Made by a program: the position numbers and the translations under genes. Below the pieces are notes generated by a model, which did no database searches, was not told the DNA's origin, and was given only the letters and a program-made list of their open reading frames with translations. Positions 27,291 to 40,230 of a stretch of 64,000 nt of DNA are shown piece after piece. Positions within the stretch are counted from its first letter, which is position 1. The number at the start of each line of letters is the position of its first letter. Source of the stretch: Pseudolactococcus chungangensis CAU 28 = DSM 22330 (lineage in GTDB: Bacteria; Bacillota; Bacilli; Lactobacillales; Streptococcaceae); assembly GCF_002441885.1 (NCBI RefSeq), contig NZ_JXJT01000005.1:44532-108531 (forward strand), written 5' to 3'.

Positions 27291-27965
27291 ATGTATATGA
27301 AAATGATAATTGAACAAGTAAAAGAGCATTTTAAACTTGTTCTAGGCGTTGCTCTTGTCCTCATTTTGGCTGTCTTTTTTTACTTGAGAAACACAAGAAA
27401 TGATATTGAGGGTACAGTTGTTTTAACAGAAAAGTCAGCGATGACACCTAAAGTTGAAAAATCAGCGGTAAAACAGTCTAGTGAAAGTCAAAAATCTGAG
27501 ACCAAGCAACATATCATGGTCGATATCAAGGGTGCAGTGAAAAAACCAGCAGTCTATCAAGTAGATAGTCATGCACGGGTTGGTGATGTTATTGCTCTGG
27601 CAGGCGGCATGACAAGTCAAGCGGATAGCAAGTCGGTAAATTTAGCCCAAAAGGTGACGGATGAGATGATTATTTACGTGGCAAGTATTGGTGAAAATAT
27701 CACTGTTATACCATCAGCTACAGCAGATAAGACGACTAATGAACAAGGTAAATCGGTGACTGCAGCATCAGATAAAGTGAATATCAATACAGCAGATATG
27801 ACGCAGCTCCAGAGCCTGACAGGTATCGGGGCTAAGAAAGCTCAGGATATCATAGATTATCGAGAACAAAATGGACCTTTTAAGACACCAGAAGACTTGG
27901 CTAATGTCTCTGGTTTTGGGGAGAAAACGATTGAAAAACTTAGAGAAAATATTACAGTGGATTGA
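27291..27965 (+). CDS. comEA: Competence protein ComEA
   Basis: 224 residues. One N-terminal TM helix (about 17-33), a linker, an SLBB-type domain (HIMVDIKGAVKKPAVYQVDS, about 75-135) and a C-terminal helix-hairpin-helix pair (VNINTADMTQLQSLTGIG to FGEKTIEKLRENI). ComEA is the surface DNA receptor for transformation. RBS GAGGTG before ATG 27291. It overlaps comEC at its 3' end. Confidence 0.95.
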   Translation: MYMKMIIEQVKEHFKLVLGVALVLILAVFFYLRNTRNDIEGTVVLTEKSAMTPKVEKSAVKQSSESQKSETKQHIMVDIKGAVKKPAVYQVDSHARVGDVIALAGGMTSQADSKSVNLAQKVTDEMIIYVASIGENITVIPSATADKTTNEQGKSVTAASDKVNINTADMTQLQSLTGIGAKKAQDIIDYREQNGPFKTPEDLANVSGFGEKTIEKLRENITVD

Positions 27966-30183
27966 TTTACCTCCGATTTTTATCGTCTATTTCTCTGTTA
28001 TTATCTACTATACAATTTTTCGTTTCTCCTATCTCATATTAGTCTATCTTGTAGTCTCCTTACTGGCGCTAATCTGGCACAATGGAATCAGGGCTTGTTT
28101 AAAGCTCAGTTTGATCTTACTTATCTTTACGGGAATATGCATGGTGATTATGAAACAAGAAACCACCGATTTTGCGCGTGAGACAAAGGTGGCAGAGGTT
28201 AGCCCAATACTTGATACAATTCAAGTGGATGGTGACCAAGTTTCTTTTCGTGGTAAATCAGGCAAACAAATTTACCAAATTTACTATAAGGTGACCACGG
28301 AGCAAGAACAACAGTACTTTATGACAATATCACAACCAGTTGTTTTATCTGTTTCGGGTCAGTTAGAACAAGCGAGTCAGAAAAGAAATTTCAATGGCTT
28401 TGATTATCAAACCTATCTTAAAACACAAAATATTTATCGTGTCTTGACGATTGATCACATAATAAGTATCAAACCTAGACAAAGTTGGCACCTGACGATT
28501 TTAAGACGTAAAGCTATTTTGTTTTGTGAGCAAAATTTCCCACGCCCGATGTCATCCTACATGACAGGACTACTTTTTGGACATCTAGGGAAAGACTTTG
28601 ATGAGATGGGTAGCATTTATACTAGTCTGGGAATTATGCATCTTTTTGCTCTATCCGGTATGCAAGTATCATTTTTCGTTGATTTTCTACGTAAAGGTTT
28701 ATTTAGACTCGGTTTTAGACGCGATATCGTTAATCTGTTTCAAATACCATTTTCTGTCTTTTATGCCGGTATGACAGGATTTTCGATATCTGTTATCAGA
28801 TCATTAATTCAGAAAGTTTTAGCTAATTTTGGCATCAAGCATCTCGATAATTTCAGTCTGACTCTGTTTCTTTTATTTCTGTTCATGCCCAAATTTCTTC
28901 TTACCACGGGTGGCACCTTGTCACTCCTTTTCGCTTTTGTCATTTCCATGTTCGGTGAGCGCTTTGAAAAGCTACCGAAATATAGCAAGCTACTCGCAGA
29001 AAGCTTGACACTTTCTCTATCAGTTCTACCGCTCCTTATGCTTTACTTTCATAATTTTCAACCCTTCTCGATTTTTTTTACATTTGTCTTCAGCTTTCTT
29101 TTTGATGTCCTTTTTCTACCAGGATTATCCCTTATTTTTTTGTTGGCAATGGCGACAGGAATTATGCTAACGCAGATCAATATTATTTTCCAGTGGCTTG
29201 AAGGTCTGATTAAATTAGTCGACAGTTGGTATCATTATCCACTGATTCTAGGAAAACCAACAACCTTCGTTTTTCTGGCAATGTTAGTTGTCATTGGTTT
29301 TTTAATCGACCAGTGGCGCAATCAAAAAGTCAGGTATAGTTTGTTGCTGATTTTGCTGAGTCTATTTTTCGTGACTAAAAATCCACCAATACCATCAATT
29401 ACGATGGTAGATATTGGTCAAGGAGACAGTATTTTTTTACAGGATCAATTTAATCGTCGAAATGTTTTAATTGATACAGGTGGTCGAGTCCAGTTCGGCG
29501 CAAGGAAAAAATGGCAAGAGCGTACATCATCTGCAATGGCAGATAAAACTTTGATTCCTTATTTAAAAAGTCTAGGTGTTAGTGAAATTGACACATTAGT
29601 TGTGACACATACAGACGAAGATCATATGGGTGATTTGCTTGCAGTCGTCAATCAAATAAAGGTCAAAAACATATTAACGAGTGAAGGAAGTCTCAATCAT
29701 ACTAAGTTTATCAAACTGATAAAAAAAACAGGCGCTAATATTATGGTGGCATATGCCGGTCAACGGTTAAAGATTTTTGATCGCTATTTGGAAGTGCTGT
29801 ATCCATTAACCACAGGTGATGGTAAGAATAATGATTCGATTGTTTTATATGGGGAATTATATGGCAAGAATTTTTTGTTTACAGGGGATTTGGAGGAGCC
29901 AGGCGAGCGTGCGTTGTTGGCACATTATCCATCACTTACTGTAGATGTTTTAAAAGTAGGGCATCATGGCTCTAAAACATCATCATCTGAGCCTTTTATT
30001 AAGGCGATTAATCCGTCTATCGCTTTGATTTCTTGTGGTTTGGACAATCGTTATGGTCATCCCAATACAGAGACACTTACGACTTTTCGGACATATGGTA
30101 TACAAACTTTTCGAACAGATGAAAGTGGTGCTATTAAATTTGAGAAAAATAGTAAATCTTGGCATATCTCGACGGTAAAATGA
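27931..30183 (+). CDS. comEC: DNA internalization protein ComEC/Rec2
   Basis: About 750 residues from TTG 27931, chosen for GGGGAG 7 nt upstream; ATG 27871 in frame would extend it 20 codons into comEA without an RBS. N-terminal TM helices and DUF4131-like segment, a central Competence domain (LFGHLGKDFDEMG, MHLFALSGMQVSFF), and a C-terminal metallo-beta-lactamase-like domain with VDIGQGDS, THTDEDHMGD and VGHHGSKTSS. Forms the DNA channel across the membrane. The frame looks intact. Confidence 0.93.
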   Translation: MKNLEKILQWIDLPPIFIVYFSVIIYYTIFRFSYLILVYLVVSLLALIWHNGIRACLKLSLILLIFTGICMVIMKQETTDFARETKVAEVSPILDTIQVDGDQVSFRGKSGKQIYQIYYKVTTEQEQQYFMTISQPVVLSVSGQLEQASQKRNFNGFDYQTYLKTQNIYRVLTIDHIISIKPRQSWHLTILRRKAILFCEQNFPRPMSSYMTGLLFGHLGKDFDEMGSIYTSLGIMHLFALSGMQVSFFVDFLRKGLFRLGFRRDIVNLFQIPFSVFYAGMTGFSISVIRSLIQKVLANFGIKHLDNFSLTLFLLFLFMPKFLLTTGGTLSLLFAFVISMFGERFEKLPKYSKLLAESLTLSLSVLPLLMLYFHNFQPFSIFFTFVFSFLFDVLFLPGLSLIFLLAMATGIMLTQINIIFQWLEGLIKLVDSWYHYPLILGKPTTFVFLAMLVVIGFLIDQWRNQKVRYSLLLILLSLFFVTKNPPIPSITMVDIGQGDSIFLQDQFNRRNVLIDTGGRVQFGARKKWQERTSSAMADKTLIPYLKSLGVSEIDTLVVTHTDEDHMGDLLAVVNQIKVKNILTSEGSLNHTKFIKLIKKTGANIMVAYAGQRLKIFDRYLEVLYPLTTGDGKNNDSIVLYGELYGKNFLFTGDLEEPGERALLAHYPSLTVDVLKVGHHGSKTSSSEPFIKAINPSIALISCGLDNRYGHPNTETLTTFRTYGIQTFRTDESGAIKFEKNSKSWHISTVK

Positions 30184-30292
30184 TAGAATAGAGGCAATAC
30201 TTCAGGAATAAGTACTTATAGAATTACTCTGTTTTGGCATAGCGTTAGCGTAGAAAGGAATTGTGCGTTGAAAAGACGTGCAAATTGATATC

Positions 30293-31087
30293 ATGGCACT
30301 ATTAAAAATTGATTATTATTCAGAAATACTTGGCATGGTGCGCACGGTAAATGTGTTATACCCTGAATCTCGGAAGAATCCAGATAAGGATGTGCCGACA
30401 ACAGATATTCCAGTTCTTTATTTGTTGCATGGGATGTCTGGCAATCAAGATTCTTGGTTAAACCGTTCGGGGATTGAGCGGTTGGTTAGAAATACCAATT
30501 TGGCAGTTGTCATGCCGTCAACAGATTTGGCTTGGTATACGAATACAACTTATGGTGCCAGATATTATGATGCAATTGTAGATGAGTTGCCAGAAGTGCT
30601 ACATCATTTCCTACCTAATTTGTCTACAAAGCGGGAGAAAAACTTTATTGCTGGTTTATCTATGGGTGGCTATGGTGCTTTTAAAATAGCGCTTGCTTCT
30701 AACAAATTTTCCTATGCGGCGAGTTTATCAGGTGCGATTTCATTTGAAAGTGTTGCAAGAGAAGAGATGGGTGATTTGTCTTATTGGCAAGGTGTTTTTG
30801 GTGATTTAGATAAATTTGACGAATCGGATAATTCTGTCCAAAAATTGGCGACTGAATTTGTGGCAACATTTGGTTATGATAAACCAAAACTTTATGCTTG
30901 GTGCGGTCACCAAGATTTTCTCTATCCCGCTAATAATTTTGCCGTCCAAGACTTGAAAAATAAGGACTTTGACATTGTTTATGAAACGACGGACGGGACA
31001 CATGAGTGGTATTATTGGACGAAAATGATGGACCGTGTGCTTGAGTTTCTTCCAATAAAATATAATCAAGAGGAGCGTTTATCGTAA
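30293..31087 (+). CDS. estA: Tributyrin esterase EstA family
   Basis: 264 residues. Start at ATG 30293 (MALLKIDYYSEILGM) fits the lactococcal EstA N-terminus as I recall it; GTG 30278 would be the alternative. An alpha/beta-hydrolase of the esterase D type with LLHGMSGNQDSW (oxyanion region), nucleophile elbow GLSMGG, and DGTHEWYYW near the end carrying the catalytic His. Cytosolic esterase acting on short-chain esters. It stands alone just upstream of the ATP synthase promoter. Confidence 0.88.
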   Translation: MALLKIDYYSEILGMVRTVNVLYPESRKNPDKDVPTTDIPVLYLLHGMSGNQDSWLNRSGIERLVRNTNLAVVMPSTDLAWYTNTTYGARYYDAIVDELPEVLHHFLPNLSTKREKNFIAGLSMGGYGAFKIALASNKFSYAASLSGAISFESVAREEMGDLSYWQGVFGDLDKFDESDNSVQKLATEFVATFGYDKPKLYAWCGHQDFLYPANNFAVQDLKNKDFDIVYETTDGTHEWYYWTKMMDRVLEFLPIKYNQEERLS

Positions 31088-31143
31088 AATTGAAAATTTT
31101 TTTGATTTTTTTCAGAAAATAAGACTTTAGACTGATTTTTTTG

Positions 31144-31172
31144 TTGACATTTCAGCAAAATAGGACTAGAAT
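31144..31172 (+). promoter_or_regulatory. Promoter of the atp operon
   Basis: TTGACA (31144-31149), 17-bp spacer, TAGAAT (31167-31172). Followed in the 5' UTR by a small hairpin CGTAAG/CTTACG (31191-31207) before the atpE RBS. Confidence 0.9.
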
Positions 31173-31241
31173 TTTACTGTTAAGTAAAAACGTAAGGTAA
31201 TCTTACGGAAACATTCATCCAAATTATAGGAGGACAAATTA

Positions 31242-31442
31242 ATGTCATTAGGAATTCTCGCTCTAGGGATTGCAGCACTCGGTGCAGGTATCGGTGAAGG
31301 TCTCATCGTTAATAGTATTTTGAACGCGGTGTCTCGTCAACCAGAACTTGAAGGCAAATTGCGTTCATTGATGTTTGTAGGTATCGCATTTATTGAAGGA
31401 ACTTTCTTTATCACACTCGCTATGACATTCGTCTTGAAATAA
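31242..31442 (+). CDS. atpE: F0F1 ATP synthase subunit c
   Basis: 66 residues, two TM helices with a polar loop (AVSRQPELEGKLRS). The proton-binding acidic residue is E52 in GIAFIEGTFF. RBS TAGGAGG. First gene of the operon, c before a as in lactococci and streptococci. Confidence 0.96.
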   Translation: MSLGILALGIAALGAGIGEGLIVNSILNAVSRQPELEGKLRSLMFVGIAFIEGTFFITLAMTFVLK

Positions 31443-31533
31443 GACGATTCTCAGTTTATGCACCGTCAGCAACCCTATTTAGTTTACTTAATTAGTTAAT
31501 GACGTGTATACATAAGAAAGGAAGTGAGTATTC

Positions 31534-32244
31534 GTGGAAAAATCTTGGTCTTTTCATATTGGACCGGTTTATTTTGATGGTGCTGTCCTTGTCATGACTG
31601 TTTTAACTTGTGCGATTATCTTTGGCTTTGTTTTTTGGGCAAGTCGTCGGATGACTTTACGACCAAAAGGCAAACAAAATGTATTGGAAGCCATCATTGA
31701 TTTCGTCAATGGTATTTCAAAAGACAACATGGGTGCGACTGAATCACGTCGCTACTCACTTTTCGTTTTTGTCCTCTTCATGTTCATCTTTGTTGCTAAC
31801 AATATTGGCTTGATGACCAAAATTGAGGGGTCAAATGAGTTAACTTACTGGAAATCACCGACAGCAGATGTTGGTGTGACATTGGCTCTATCATTAATGG
31901 TGTCACTCGTTGCGACATTATCAAGTATCAAGCGTTTCGGCTTTAAAGGATACATCAAACACGCTTTTTTAACGCCTGCTGCCATGTTACCAATGAACAT
32001 TATGGAAGAATTTATTAATTTTCTAAGTTTAGCCCTGCGTTTATTTGGTAATATTTTCGCTGGTGAAATTGTGATTGGCTTGATTACACGCATTGGTAAT
32101 ATTGAAGTGTATTATTTACCACTTGCCATTTTGCTTGAAGTGGCTTGGACGGCGTTCTCACTCTTTATTGGGGCGCTACAGGCTTACGTTTTCGTCTTGT
32201 TATCAACCATGTATATCAATGAAAAAATCGCAAAAGAAGAGTAG
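31534..32244 (+). CDS. atpB: F0F1 ATP synthase subunit a
   Basis: 236 residues from GTG 31534 (RBS AAAGGAAG). About six TM helices with the conserved segment ALRLFGNIFAGEIVIGLI carrying the proton-path Arg, and a C-terminal ALQAYVFVLLSTMYI. Proton channel subunit of F0. Confidence 0.95.
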   Translation: MEKSWSFHIGPVYFDGAVLVMTVLTCAIIFGFVFWASRRMTLRPKGKQNVLEAIIDFVNGISKDNMGATESRRYSLFVFVLFMFIFVANNIGLMTKIEGSNELTYWKSPTADVGVTLALSLMVSLVATLSSIKRFGFKGYIKHAFLTPAAMLPMNIMEEFINFLSLALRLFGNIFAGEIVIGLITRIGNIEVYYLPLAILLEVAWTAFSLFIGALQAYVFVLLSTMYINEKIAKEE

Positions 32245-32256
32245 AAAGGAGTAGTC

Positions 32257-32766
32257 ATGAGTCCATTTATTTTGTTAGAATCTGCTCCGAGTTCAATGCT
32301 GGGTAACATTATTGTCGTCAGCGGTGCCTTTTTAATCTTGCTCGTTTTGATTAAAAAATATGCTTGGGGCATGGTGACAGCAATGCTTGATGCACGTGCT
32401 AAAAAAATCAACGATGATATTGATAGCGCTGAGAATGCACGGCTACAAGCTGAGGCATTTGCGACACAACGTGAGACTGAATTAGCAGGATCACGTGATG
32501 AAGCGATTAAAATTATCAATAATGCAAAAGATACAGCAGAATCTAATAAAGCCAAAATTGTAGCAGAGGCTGCAGAAGAAGCACGTCGTGCTAAACAACG
32601 TGCGAATGAAGAAATTGAACAATCTAAAAAAGAAGCCATTTCAGGTATCAAAGGTAATGTTGCGGATATCTCAGTCAAAATTGCCGAAAAATTAATTGGT
32701 GAAACGTTAGATGCGTCAGCACAGTCAGAACTGATCAATCAATACTTGGAAAAATTGGGGGAATAA
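32257..32766 (+). CDS. atpF: F0F1 ATP synthase subunit b
   Basis: 169 residues. One N-terminal TM helix (about 18-36) followed by a long charged, alanine-rich coiled coil (LDARAKKINDDIDSAENARL onward). Peripheral stalk. It starts 12 nt after atpB with RBS AAAGGAG. Confidence 0.96.
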   Translation: MSPFILLESAPSSMLGNIIVVSGAFLILLVLIKKYAWGMVTAMLDARAKKINDDIDSAENARLQAEAFATQRETELAGSRDEAIKIINNAKDTAESNKAKIVAEAAEEARRAKQRANEEIEQSKKEAISGIKGNVADISVKIAEKLIGETLDASAQSELINQYLEKLGE

Positions 32767-32768
32767 AT

Positions 32769-33296
32769 ATGTCTCTCATTATTGCTCAAAAATATAGTAA
32801 AGCTTTGCTTGAAGTCGCTCAGGAAAGGCAGCAATTAGAGGCTGTATTAGCCGAAGTAGCTGCTTTTAATCAAGTCATTCAGTCAACGGATCTCCAAGAT
32901 TTTTTAGTTGATGTAGCTTACTCGGATGACAAGAAACACCAAGTCATTGAGAGTCTGCAAAATGTGTCCTCTGATATTTTCAAGAATTTCTTGGAAGTAT
33001 TGGTAAAAAATCAACGGATGGCACTCTTACCTTTAATTATTAAGGAAGTTCGTCATCAAGCCGATAATCTATTCAAGATTTCAGATGTTGATGTTACGAG
33101 TGCGATTGTGCTATCAGATATACAGCTCAGTAAACTTGAAACGACGATTAAAAGCAAGTTTGACCTCAATGAAGTCACAATCAAAAATACAGTCGATACC
33201 AGCATTTTGGGTGGCGTGATTATCAACGCCCGTGGCAAAAGCATCGATGCAAGTATTAAGTCGCAGTTAAACAAAATTGCGAAATCAATTATTTAA
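32769..33296 (+). CDS. atpH: F0F1 ATP synthase subunit delta
   Basis: 175 residues. OSCP/delta family: AQKYSKALLEVAQER at the N-terminus and the C-terminal VDTSILGGVIINARGKSIDASIKSQL. Starts 2 nt after atpF. It is followed by an unusual structured 146-nt gap before atpA. Confidence 0.95.
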   Translation: MSLIIAQKYSKALLEVAQERQQLEAVLAEVAAFNQVIQSTDLQDFLVDVAYSDDKKHQVIESLQNVSSDIFKNFLEVLVKNQRMALLPLIIKEVRHQADNLFKISDVDVTSAIVLSDIQLSKLETTIKSKFDLNEVTIKNTVDTSILGGVIINARGKSIDASIKSQLNKIAKSII

Positions 33297-33332
33297 TAAT
33301 AATACTGAAAGCTTGGGCGACACAGTCGTAAA

Positions 33333-33400
33333 CTTTCTTGGGAAAAAGATTTAATTGATTTGCGCTTGTGCAAGTTCGATAAATATCTTTTCCTAGAAAG
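33333..33400 (+). other. Predicted RNA stem-loop between atpH and atpA
   Basis: CTTTCTTGGGAAAAAGAT (33333-33350) pairs with ATCTTTTCCTAGAAAG (33385-33400) in an imperfect stem of about 15 bp, with an apical TTGC/GCAA hairpin at 33360-33373. No T run, so not a terminator. Ends 28 nt before the atpA RBS. Confidence 0.6.
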
Positions 33401-33409
33401 ACAGCTTGA

Positions 33410-34948
<1,539 letters not shown>

Positions 34949-34962
34949 AAGGGAGGTTTGCT

Positions 34963-35838
34963 ATGCCAGCTTCGCTAAATGAAATCAAAGTCAGAATTGC
35001 ATCAACAAAAAAAACAAGTCAGATTACAGGTGCCATGCAAATGGTATCTGCTGCAAAATTGACAAGATCTGAACAAAACGCTAAGAACTTTCAAGTTTAT
35101 GCTCAAAAAGTTCGTGCGATGACGACCGATTTGATTGGCTCAGAATTATCTGAGGGGTCAAATAATCCAATGTTGATCAAGAGACCGATTAAAAAGACTG
35201 GCTATATTGTCATTACATCGGATAAAGGTCTCGTCGGTGGCTATAATTCAACGATTTTGAAAGCTGTTATGCAGATGTTGCACGACGATCATGACAATCA
35301 AGAGGAATATGTTATCATTGCCCTTGGTGGCATGGGGGCAGATTTCTTCAAGGCTCGCGATATCAACGTCTCTTATGAGCTTCGAGGCCTGTCTGATCAG
35401 CCAACCTTTGATGAAGTACGCAAAATTGTCAATAAATCAGTTAGTCTTTATCAAAATGAATTATTTGATGAATTGTATGTTTGTTATAATCACCATGTTA
35501 ATTCTTTGACGAGTCAAGTACGTGTTGAAAAAATGTTACCGATTACTGATTTAGATGAAAATGAAGCCACTTCTCATCATCAAGAATTTGAACTTGAACC
35601 GAATCGTGACACCATATTGGCACAACTTTTGCCACAATATGCGGAAAGCATGATTTATGGTAGTATTATTGATGCTAAAACGGCTGAACATGCTGCAGGT
35701 ATGGCAGCCATGCAAGCCGCAACTGATAATGCTAAAAATGTGATCAATGATCTGACTATCCAATACAACCGTGCCCGCCAAGCAGCCATTACCCAAGAAA
35801 TTACGGAAATTGTTGCCGGCGCGAGTGCCTTGGAATAA
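34963..35838 (+). CDS. atpG: F0F1 ATP synthase subunit gamma
   Basis: 291 residues. Rotor shaft: N-terminal [21 protein letters not shown] and the C-terminal coiled-coil ending [25 protein letters not shown]. It is followed by a 320-nt gap before atpD. Confidence 0.96.
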   Translation: MPASLNEIKVRIASTKKTSQITGAMQMVSAAKLTRSEQNAKNFQVYAQKVRAMTTDLIGSELSEGSNNPMLIKRPIKKTGYIVITSDKGLVGGYNSTILKAVMQMLHDDHDNQEEYVIIALGGMGADFFKARDINVSYELRGLSDQPTFDEVRKIVNKSVSLYQNELFDELYVCYNHHVNSLTSQVRVEKMLPITDLDENEATSHHQEFELEPNRDTILAQLLPQYAESMIYGSIIDAKTAEHAAGMAAMQAATDNAKNVINDLTIQYNRARQAAITQEITEIVAGASALE

Positions 35839-37571
<1,733 letters not shown>

Positions 37572-37592
37572 GCTTAGATAAGGAGGTCTGAT

Positions 37593-38012
37593 ATGGATTA
37601 CATGACAGTCCAAGTCATTACACCTAATGGCATCTGTTACGATCACCATGCATATTTTATCTTGTTGTCAACAGTTGATGGCGAACTCGGGGTCTTGCCT
37701 AACATGATTTCAACGATTGCCTCATTAAAAATCGATGAGTTGAAAGTGCGTCGAATTGATGATGAAAAACATGTTGACTGGATTTCCATCAATGGTGGGA
37801 TTGCTGAAGTTCATGATAACTTAGTCACGATTGTTGCTGATTCGGCCGAACGTGAGCGTGATATCGATGTTACCCGTGCTGAACGTGCCAAACGTCGAGC
37901 TGAGAACGATCTTCAAGAAGCTGAAAAGAAACGCGATGTGGATGCTGCCAAACGTGCTGAAGTCGCACTTCACCGTGCACTTAATCGTTTGCGTGTCTCG
38001 GGCCACAGATGA
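37593..38012 (+). CDS. atpC: F0F1 ATP synthase subunit epsilon
   Basis: 139 residues. N-terminal beta sandwich ([30 protein letters not shown]) and a C-terminal helical hairpin rich in Arg/Glu/Ala. RBS AAGGAGG. Last gene of the operon, followed by a terminator. Confidence 0.95.
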   Translation: MDYMTVQVITPNGICYDHHAYFILLSTVDGELGVLPNMISTIASLKIDELKVRRIDDEKHVDWISINGGIAEVHDNLVTIVADSAERERDIDVTRAERAKRRAENDLQEAEKKRDVDAAKRAEVALHRALNRLRVSGHR

Positions 38013-38026
38013 ATTTAGAATATAAA

Positions 38027-38058
38027 GAAATACCTTGTCTATTGATAAGGTATTTTTG
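38027..38058 (+). terminator. Terminator of atp operon
   Basis: AAATACCTT ... AAGGTATTTTTG, 9-bp stem with T run, shortly after the atpC stop. Confidence 0.9.
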
Positions 38059-38064
38059 TATAGC

Positions 38065-38101
38065 TTGACAAATGTAAACTATTTATATAAAATAAGTTTA
38101 C
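38065..38101 (+). promoter_or_regulatory. bioB promoter overlapped by a BirA operator
   Basis: TTGACA (38065-38070), 17 bp, TAAAAT (38088-38093). GTAAACT (38074-38080), 14 bp, AGTTTAC (38095-38101) matches the BirA operator layout (TTGTAAACC, N14, GGTTTACAA) and covers the spacer and -10. Biotin-dependent repression of bioB is predicted. Confidence 0.78.
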
Positions 38102-38128
38102 TATATGATAGAGGAGTGTTATTTTGGG

Positions 38129-39106
38129 ATGGATTTTATTGAACTTGCTCAGAGAATTTGTAATGAGAAAAGTCAGATAACAAAAGAAGAATCATTGGCT
38201 ATTTTAAACAGCAGTACGGATTGGTGGGGAATATATGGAGCTGCTTTAATGGTGAAAAATCATTTTCATCAAAATACAATGCAGTTGAATGTACTAATGA
38301 ATGCCAAAAGTGGGTTATGCGCAGAAGACTGTGGTTATTGTGCACAATCTAAGATTAGTTCAGCTGATATTGAGAGTTATGGCTTGTTACCGACTAATAT
38401 TATCTATAAAAAAGCATGTCTTGCCTACAAACGGAATGCCACGACATTTTGTATCGCAACAAGTGGTAGTCGGCTATCCAAGCAGGAAATGATTGCAGTA
38501 GGTGAGACAATCAAAAAAATTAAGCAAGACTTGCCTTTGAAAATATGTTTATCAGTTGGGTTGTCAAAACTTGAACAAATCAACTATTTTAAATCTATCG
38601 GTGTTGATCGTCTGAATCATAACTTAAACACACCAAAGGATAATTATGAAAAAATAGCGACGACACATACTTATGCGCAAAGAAAAAATACCTTGGAGAT
38701 GCTGCAACAAGTTAATATGAGTGCTTGTGCAGGTTTTATCTGTGGAATGGGTGAGACAGATGAGCAGTTAATTGATTTGGCGTTTGAGTTACGCGAATTG
38801 AGACCACATTCTGTTCCAATAAATTTCCTGATTCCGATTGAGGGGACAAAATTTTCAAATGTTAATACCTTGACGCCTATTAAATGTTTGAAAATTTTAA
38901 CTTTGATGCGGTTTATTTTCCCTGAAGTAGAGTTACGTGCGAGCGCTGGGCGAGAATATCATCTTGGAGATTTAGAACATTTTGCTTTCTTGATAACAGA
39001 TTCTTTATTTCTAGGGGACTATTTGACAAGTGGTGGAAACGCTGAAGATCAAGATATCGCGAAACTTGAGTTATTAGAAATTGACTATAAGAGAAAAGAG
39101 ATGTAA
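38129..39106 (+). CDS. bioB: Biotin synthase BioB
   Basis: 325 residues from ATG 38129 (GAGGAG upstream); ATG 38105 is an alternative. Radical-SAM enzyme that inserts sulfur into dethiobiotin. The [4Fe-4S] motif CAEDCGYC is present (CxxxCxxC), with NVLMNAKSGL before it, NHNLNTPKDNYEKI in the core, and GGNAEDQDIAKL near the end. No bioA/D/F genes are nearby; together with bioY this suggests salvage of dethiobiotin or biotin. Confidence 0.93.
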   Translation: MDFIELAQRICNEKSQITKEESLAILNSSTDWWGIYGAALMVKNHFHQNTMQLNVLMNAKSGLCAEDCGYCAQSKISSADIESYGLLPTNIIYKKACLAYKRNATTFCIATSGSRLSKQEMIAVGETIKKIKQDLPLKICLSVGLSKLEQINYFKSIGVDRLNHNLNTPKDNYEKIATTHTYAQRKNTLEMLQQVNMSACAGFICGMGETDEQLIDLAFELRELRPHSVPINFLIPIEGTKFSNVNTLTPIKCLKILTLMRFIFPEVELRASAGREYHLGDLEHFAFLITDSLFLGDYLTSGGNAEDQDIAKLELLEIDYKRKEM

Positions 39107-39170
39107 ATCAAGGTGAATAAATATTTCGGTGATGTTTTAAATATGAGTGTAATATATTTTTAGATAACTC

Positions 39171-39210
39171 ATAAAAACTCATAAAAACTCATAAAAACTC
39201 ATAAAAACTC
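39171..39210. repeat. Four exact 10-bp tandem repeats
   Basis: ATAAAAACTC four times in succession, preceded by a partial copy (AACTC). The last copy supplies the left arm of the following terminator hairpin. Confidence 0.9.
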
Positions 39211-39241
39211 ATCATGTGATTAGACTACATGATGAGTTTTT
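39203..39241. terminator. Bidirectional terminator between bioB and sdaAA
   Basis: AAAAACTCATCATGT pairs with ACATGATGAGTTTTT (15 bp, 9-nt loop). A run on one side and T run on the other serve both convergent genes. Confidence 0.92.
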
Positions 39242-39255
39242 CATTTCTTTTAGAT

Positions 39256-40125
39256 TCAACCGAAAATTTCAGTTTTAAGTCGTTTCCCTGTTGGTGTAGC
39301 CGCAAGGCCACCTTCCGCAGTTTCGCGAAAGGCACTGGGCATGGCTTGTCCGACTTGATACATGGCTTGGATAACTTCATCAGTTGGGATTCTAGACTCA
39401 ATACCGGCTAAAGCCATATCAGCAGCAACTAAGGCGAAACTTGCGCCCATAGCATTGCGTTTGACACAAGGGACTTCGACTAGTCCAGCGACAGGATCAC
39501 AGATGAGACCAAGTAGATTTTTAATGACAAAGGAACAAGACTGACTGGCTTGATGGGGGGTACCACCAGCAGCCATGACGAGGGCAGCTGATGCCATAGC
39601 AGTGGCTGAGCCAACTTCAGCTTGACAACCTCCTTCAGCACCTGAAATTGAAGCATTGTTAGCAATAACTAATCCGAAAGCGCCGGCAGTGAACAAAAAA
39701 TCTAGCTGTTGTGTTTGGGTTAATTGGAGTTTGTCGATGGCGGTAGATAGCACTGCGGGAATGCAACCTGCACTACCAGCGGTTGGTGTGGCGCAGACGA
39801 GTCCCATCTGAGCATTACTCTCATTGACAGCCATAGCATTTCGCGCGGCGCTTAAAACGGTTGTATCTGATAAAGTTTTACCATTTTTTATATAGCTATC
39901 AAGTTTGAGGGCATCACCACCAGTCAGTCCAGTGCGTGATGTTCTTTCTGTCATGCCATTATTGATTGAGGCTAACATGACATTGAGATTTTCTGACATG
40001 AGGGCGAGAATTTCATTACGCGTCCGACCAGATGTTTCAATTTCGGTCGCAATCATCAATTCAGAGATGGATCCGTCAAATTTCTGATTAGCCTGTGTGA
40101 CTAATTCTTCTATCGTGTAAAACAT
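39256..40125 (-). CDS. sdaAA: L-serine dehydratase, iron-sulfur-dependent, alpha subunit
   Basis: 289 residues. Converts L-serine to pyruvate and ammonia with the beta subunit. Family stretches include MGLVCATPTAGSAGCIPAVL, SGAEGGCQAEVGSA and LICDPVAGLVEVPCVKRNAM, which hold the conserved cysteines for the Fe-S cluster. RBS AAAGGAG on the minus strand. It lies 105 nt after the beta gene, in one unit. Confidence 0.94.
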   Translation of the reverse strand: MFYTIEELVTQANQKFDGSISELMIATEIETSGRTRNEILALMSENLNVMLASINNGMTERTSRTGLTGGDALKLDSYIKNGKTLSDTTVLSAARNAMAVNESNAQMGLVCATPTAGSAGCIPAVLSTAIDKLQLTQTQQLDFLFTAGAFGLVIANNASISGAEGGCQAEVGSATAMASAALVMAAGGTPHQASQSCSFVIKNLLGLICDPVAGLVEVPCVKRNAMGASFALVAADMALAGIESRIPTDEVIQAMYQVGQAMPSAFRETAEGGLAATPTGKRLKTEIFG

Positions 40126-40230
40126 GGCTACTCCTTTAGTAATTTGAGGAATGAAGAGCTTAGGAAAGCTGCTATCTGCAACGTGGCTCAGCAGTTAATC
40201 TCGTTGTGGTATTTTTTAGTGTTTTACCTC

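Noticed and set aside
32184..32738. 184-codon minus-strand frame
   Set aside because: Lies opposite atpF in the ATP synthase operon; Ala/Ser-rich shadow of the coiled coil.
39171..39210. CRISPR-like regular repeats
   Set aside because: Units are only 10 bp, directly adjacent without spacers, and no cas genes are near.
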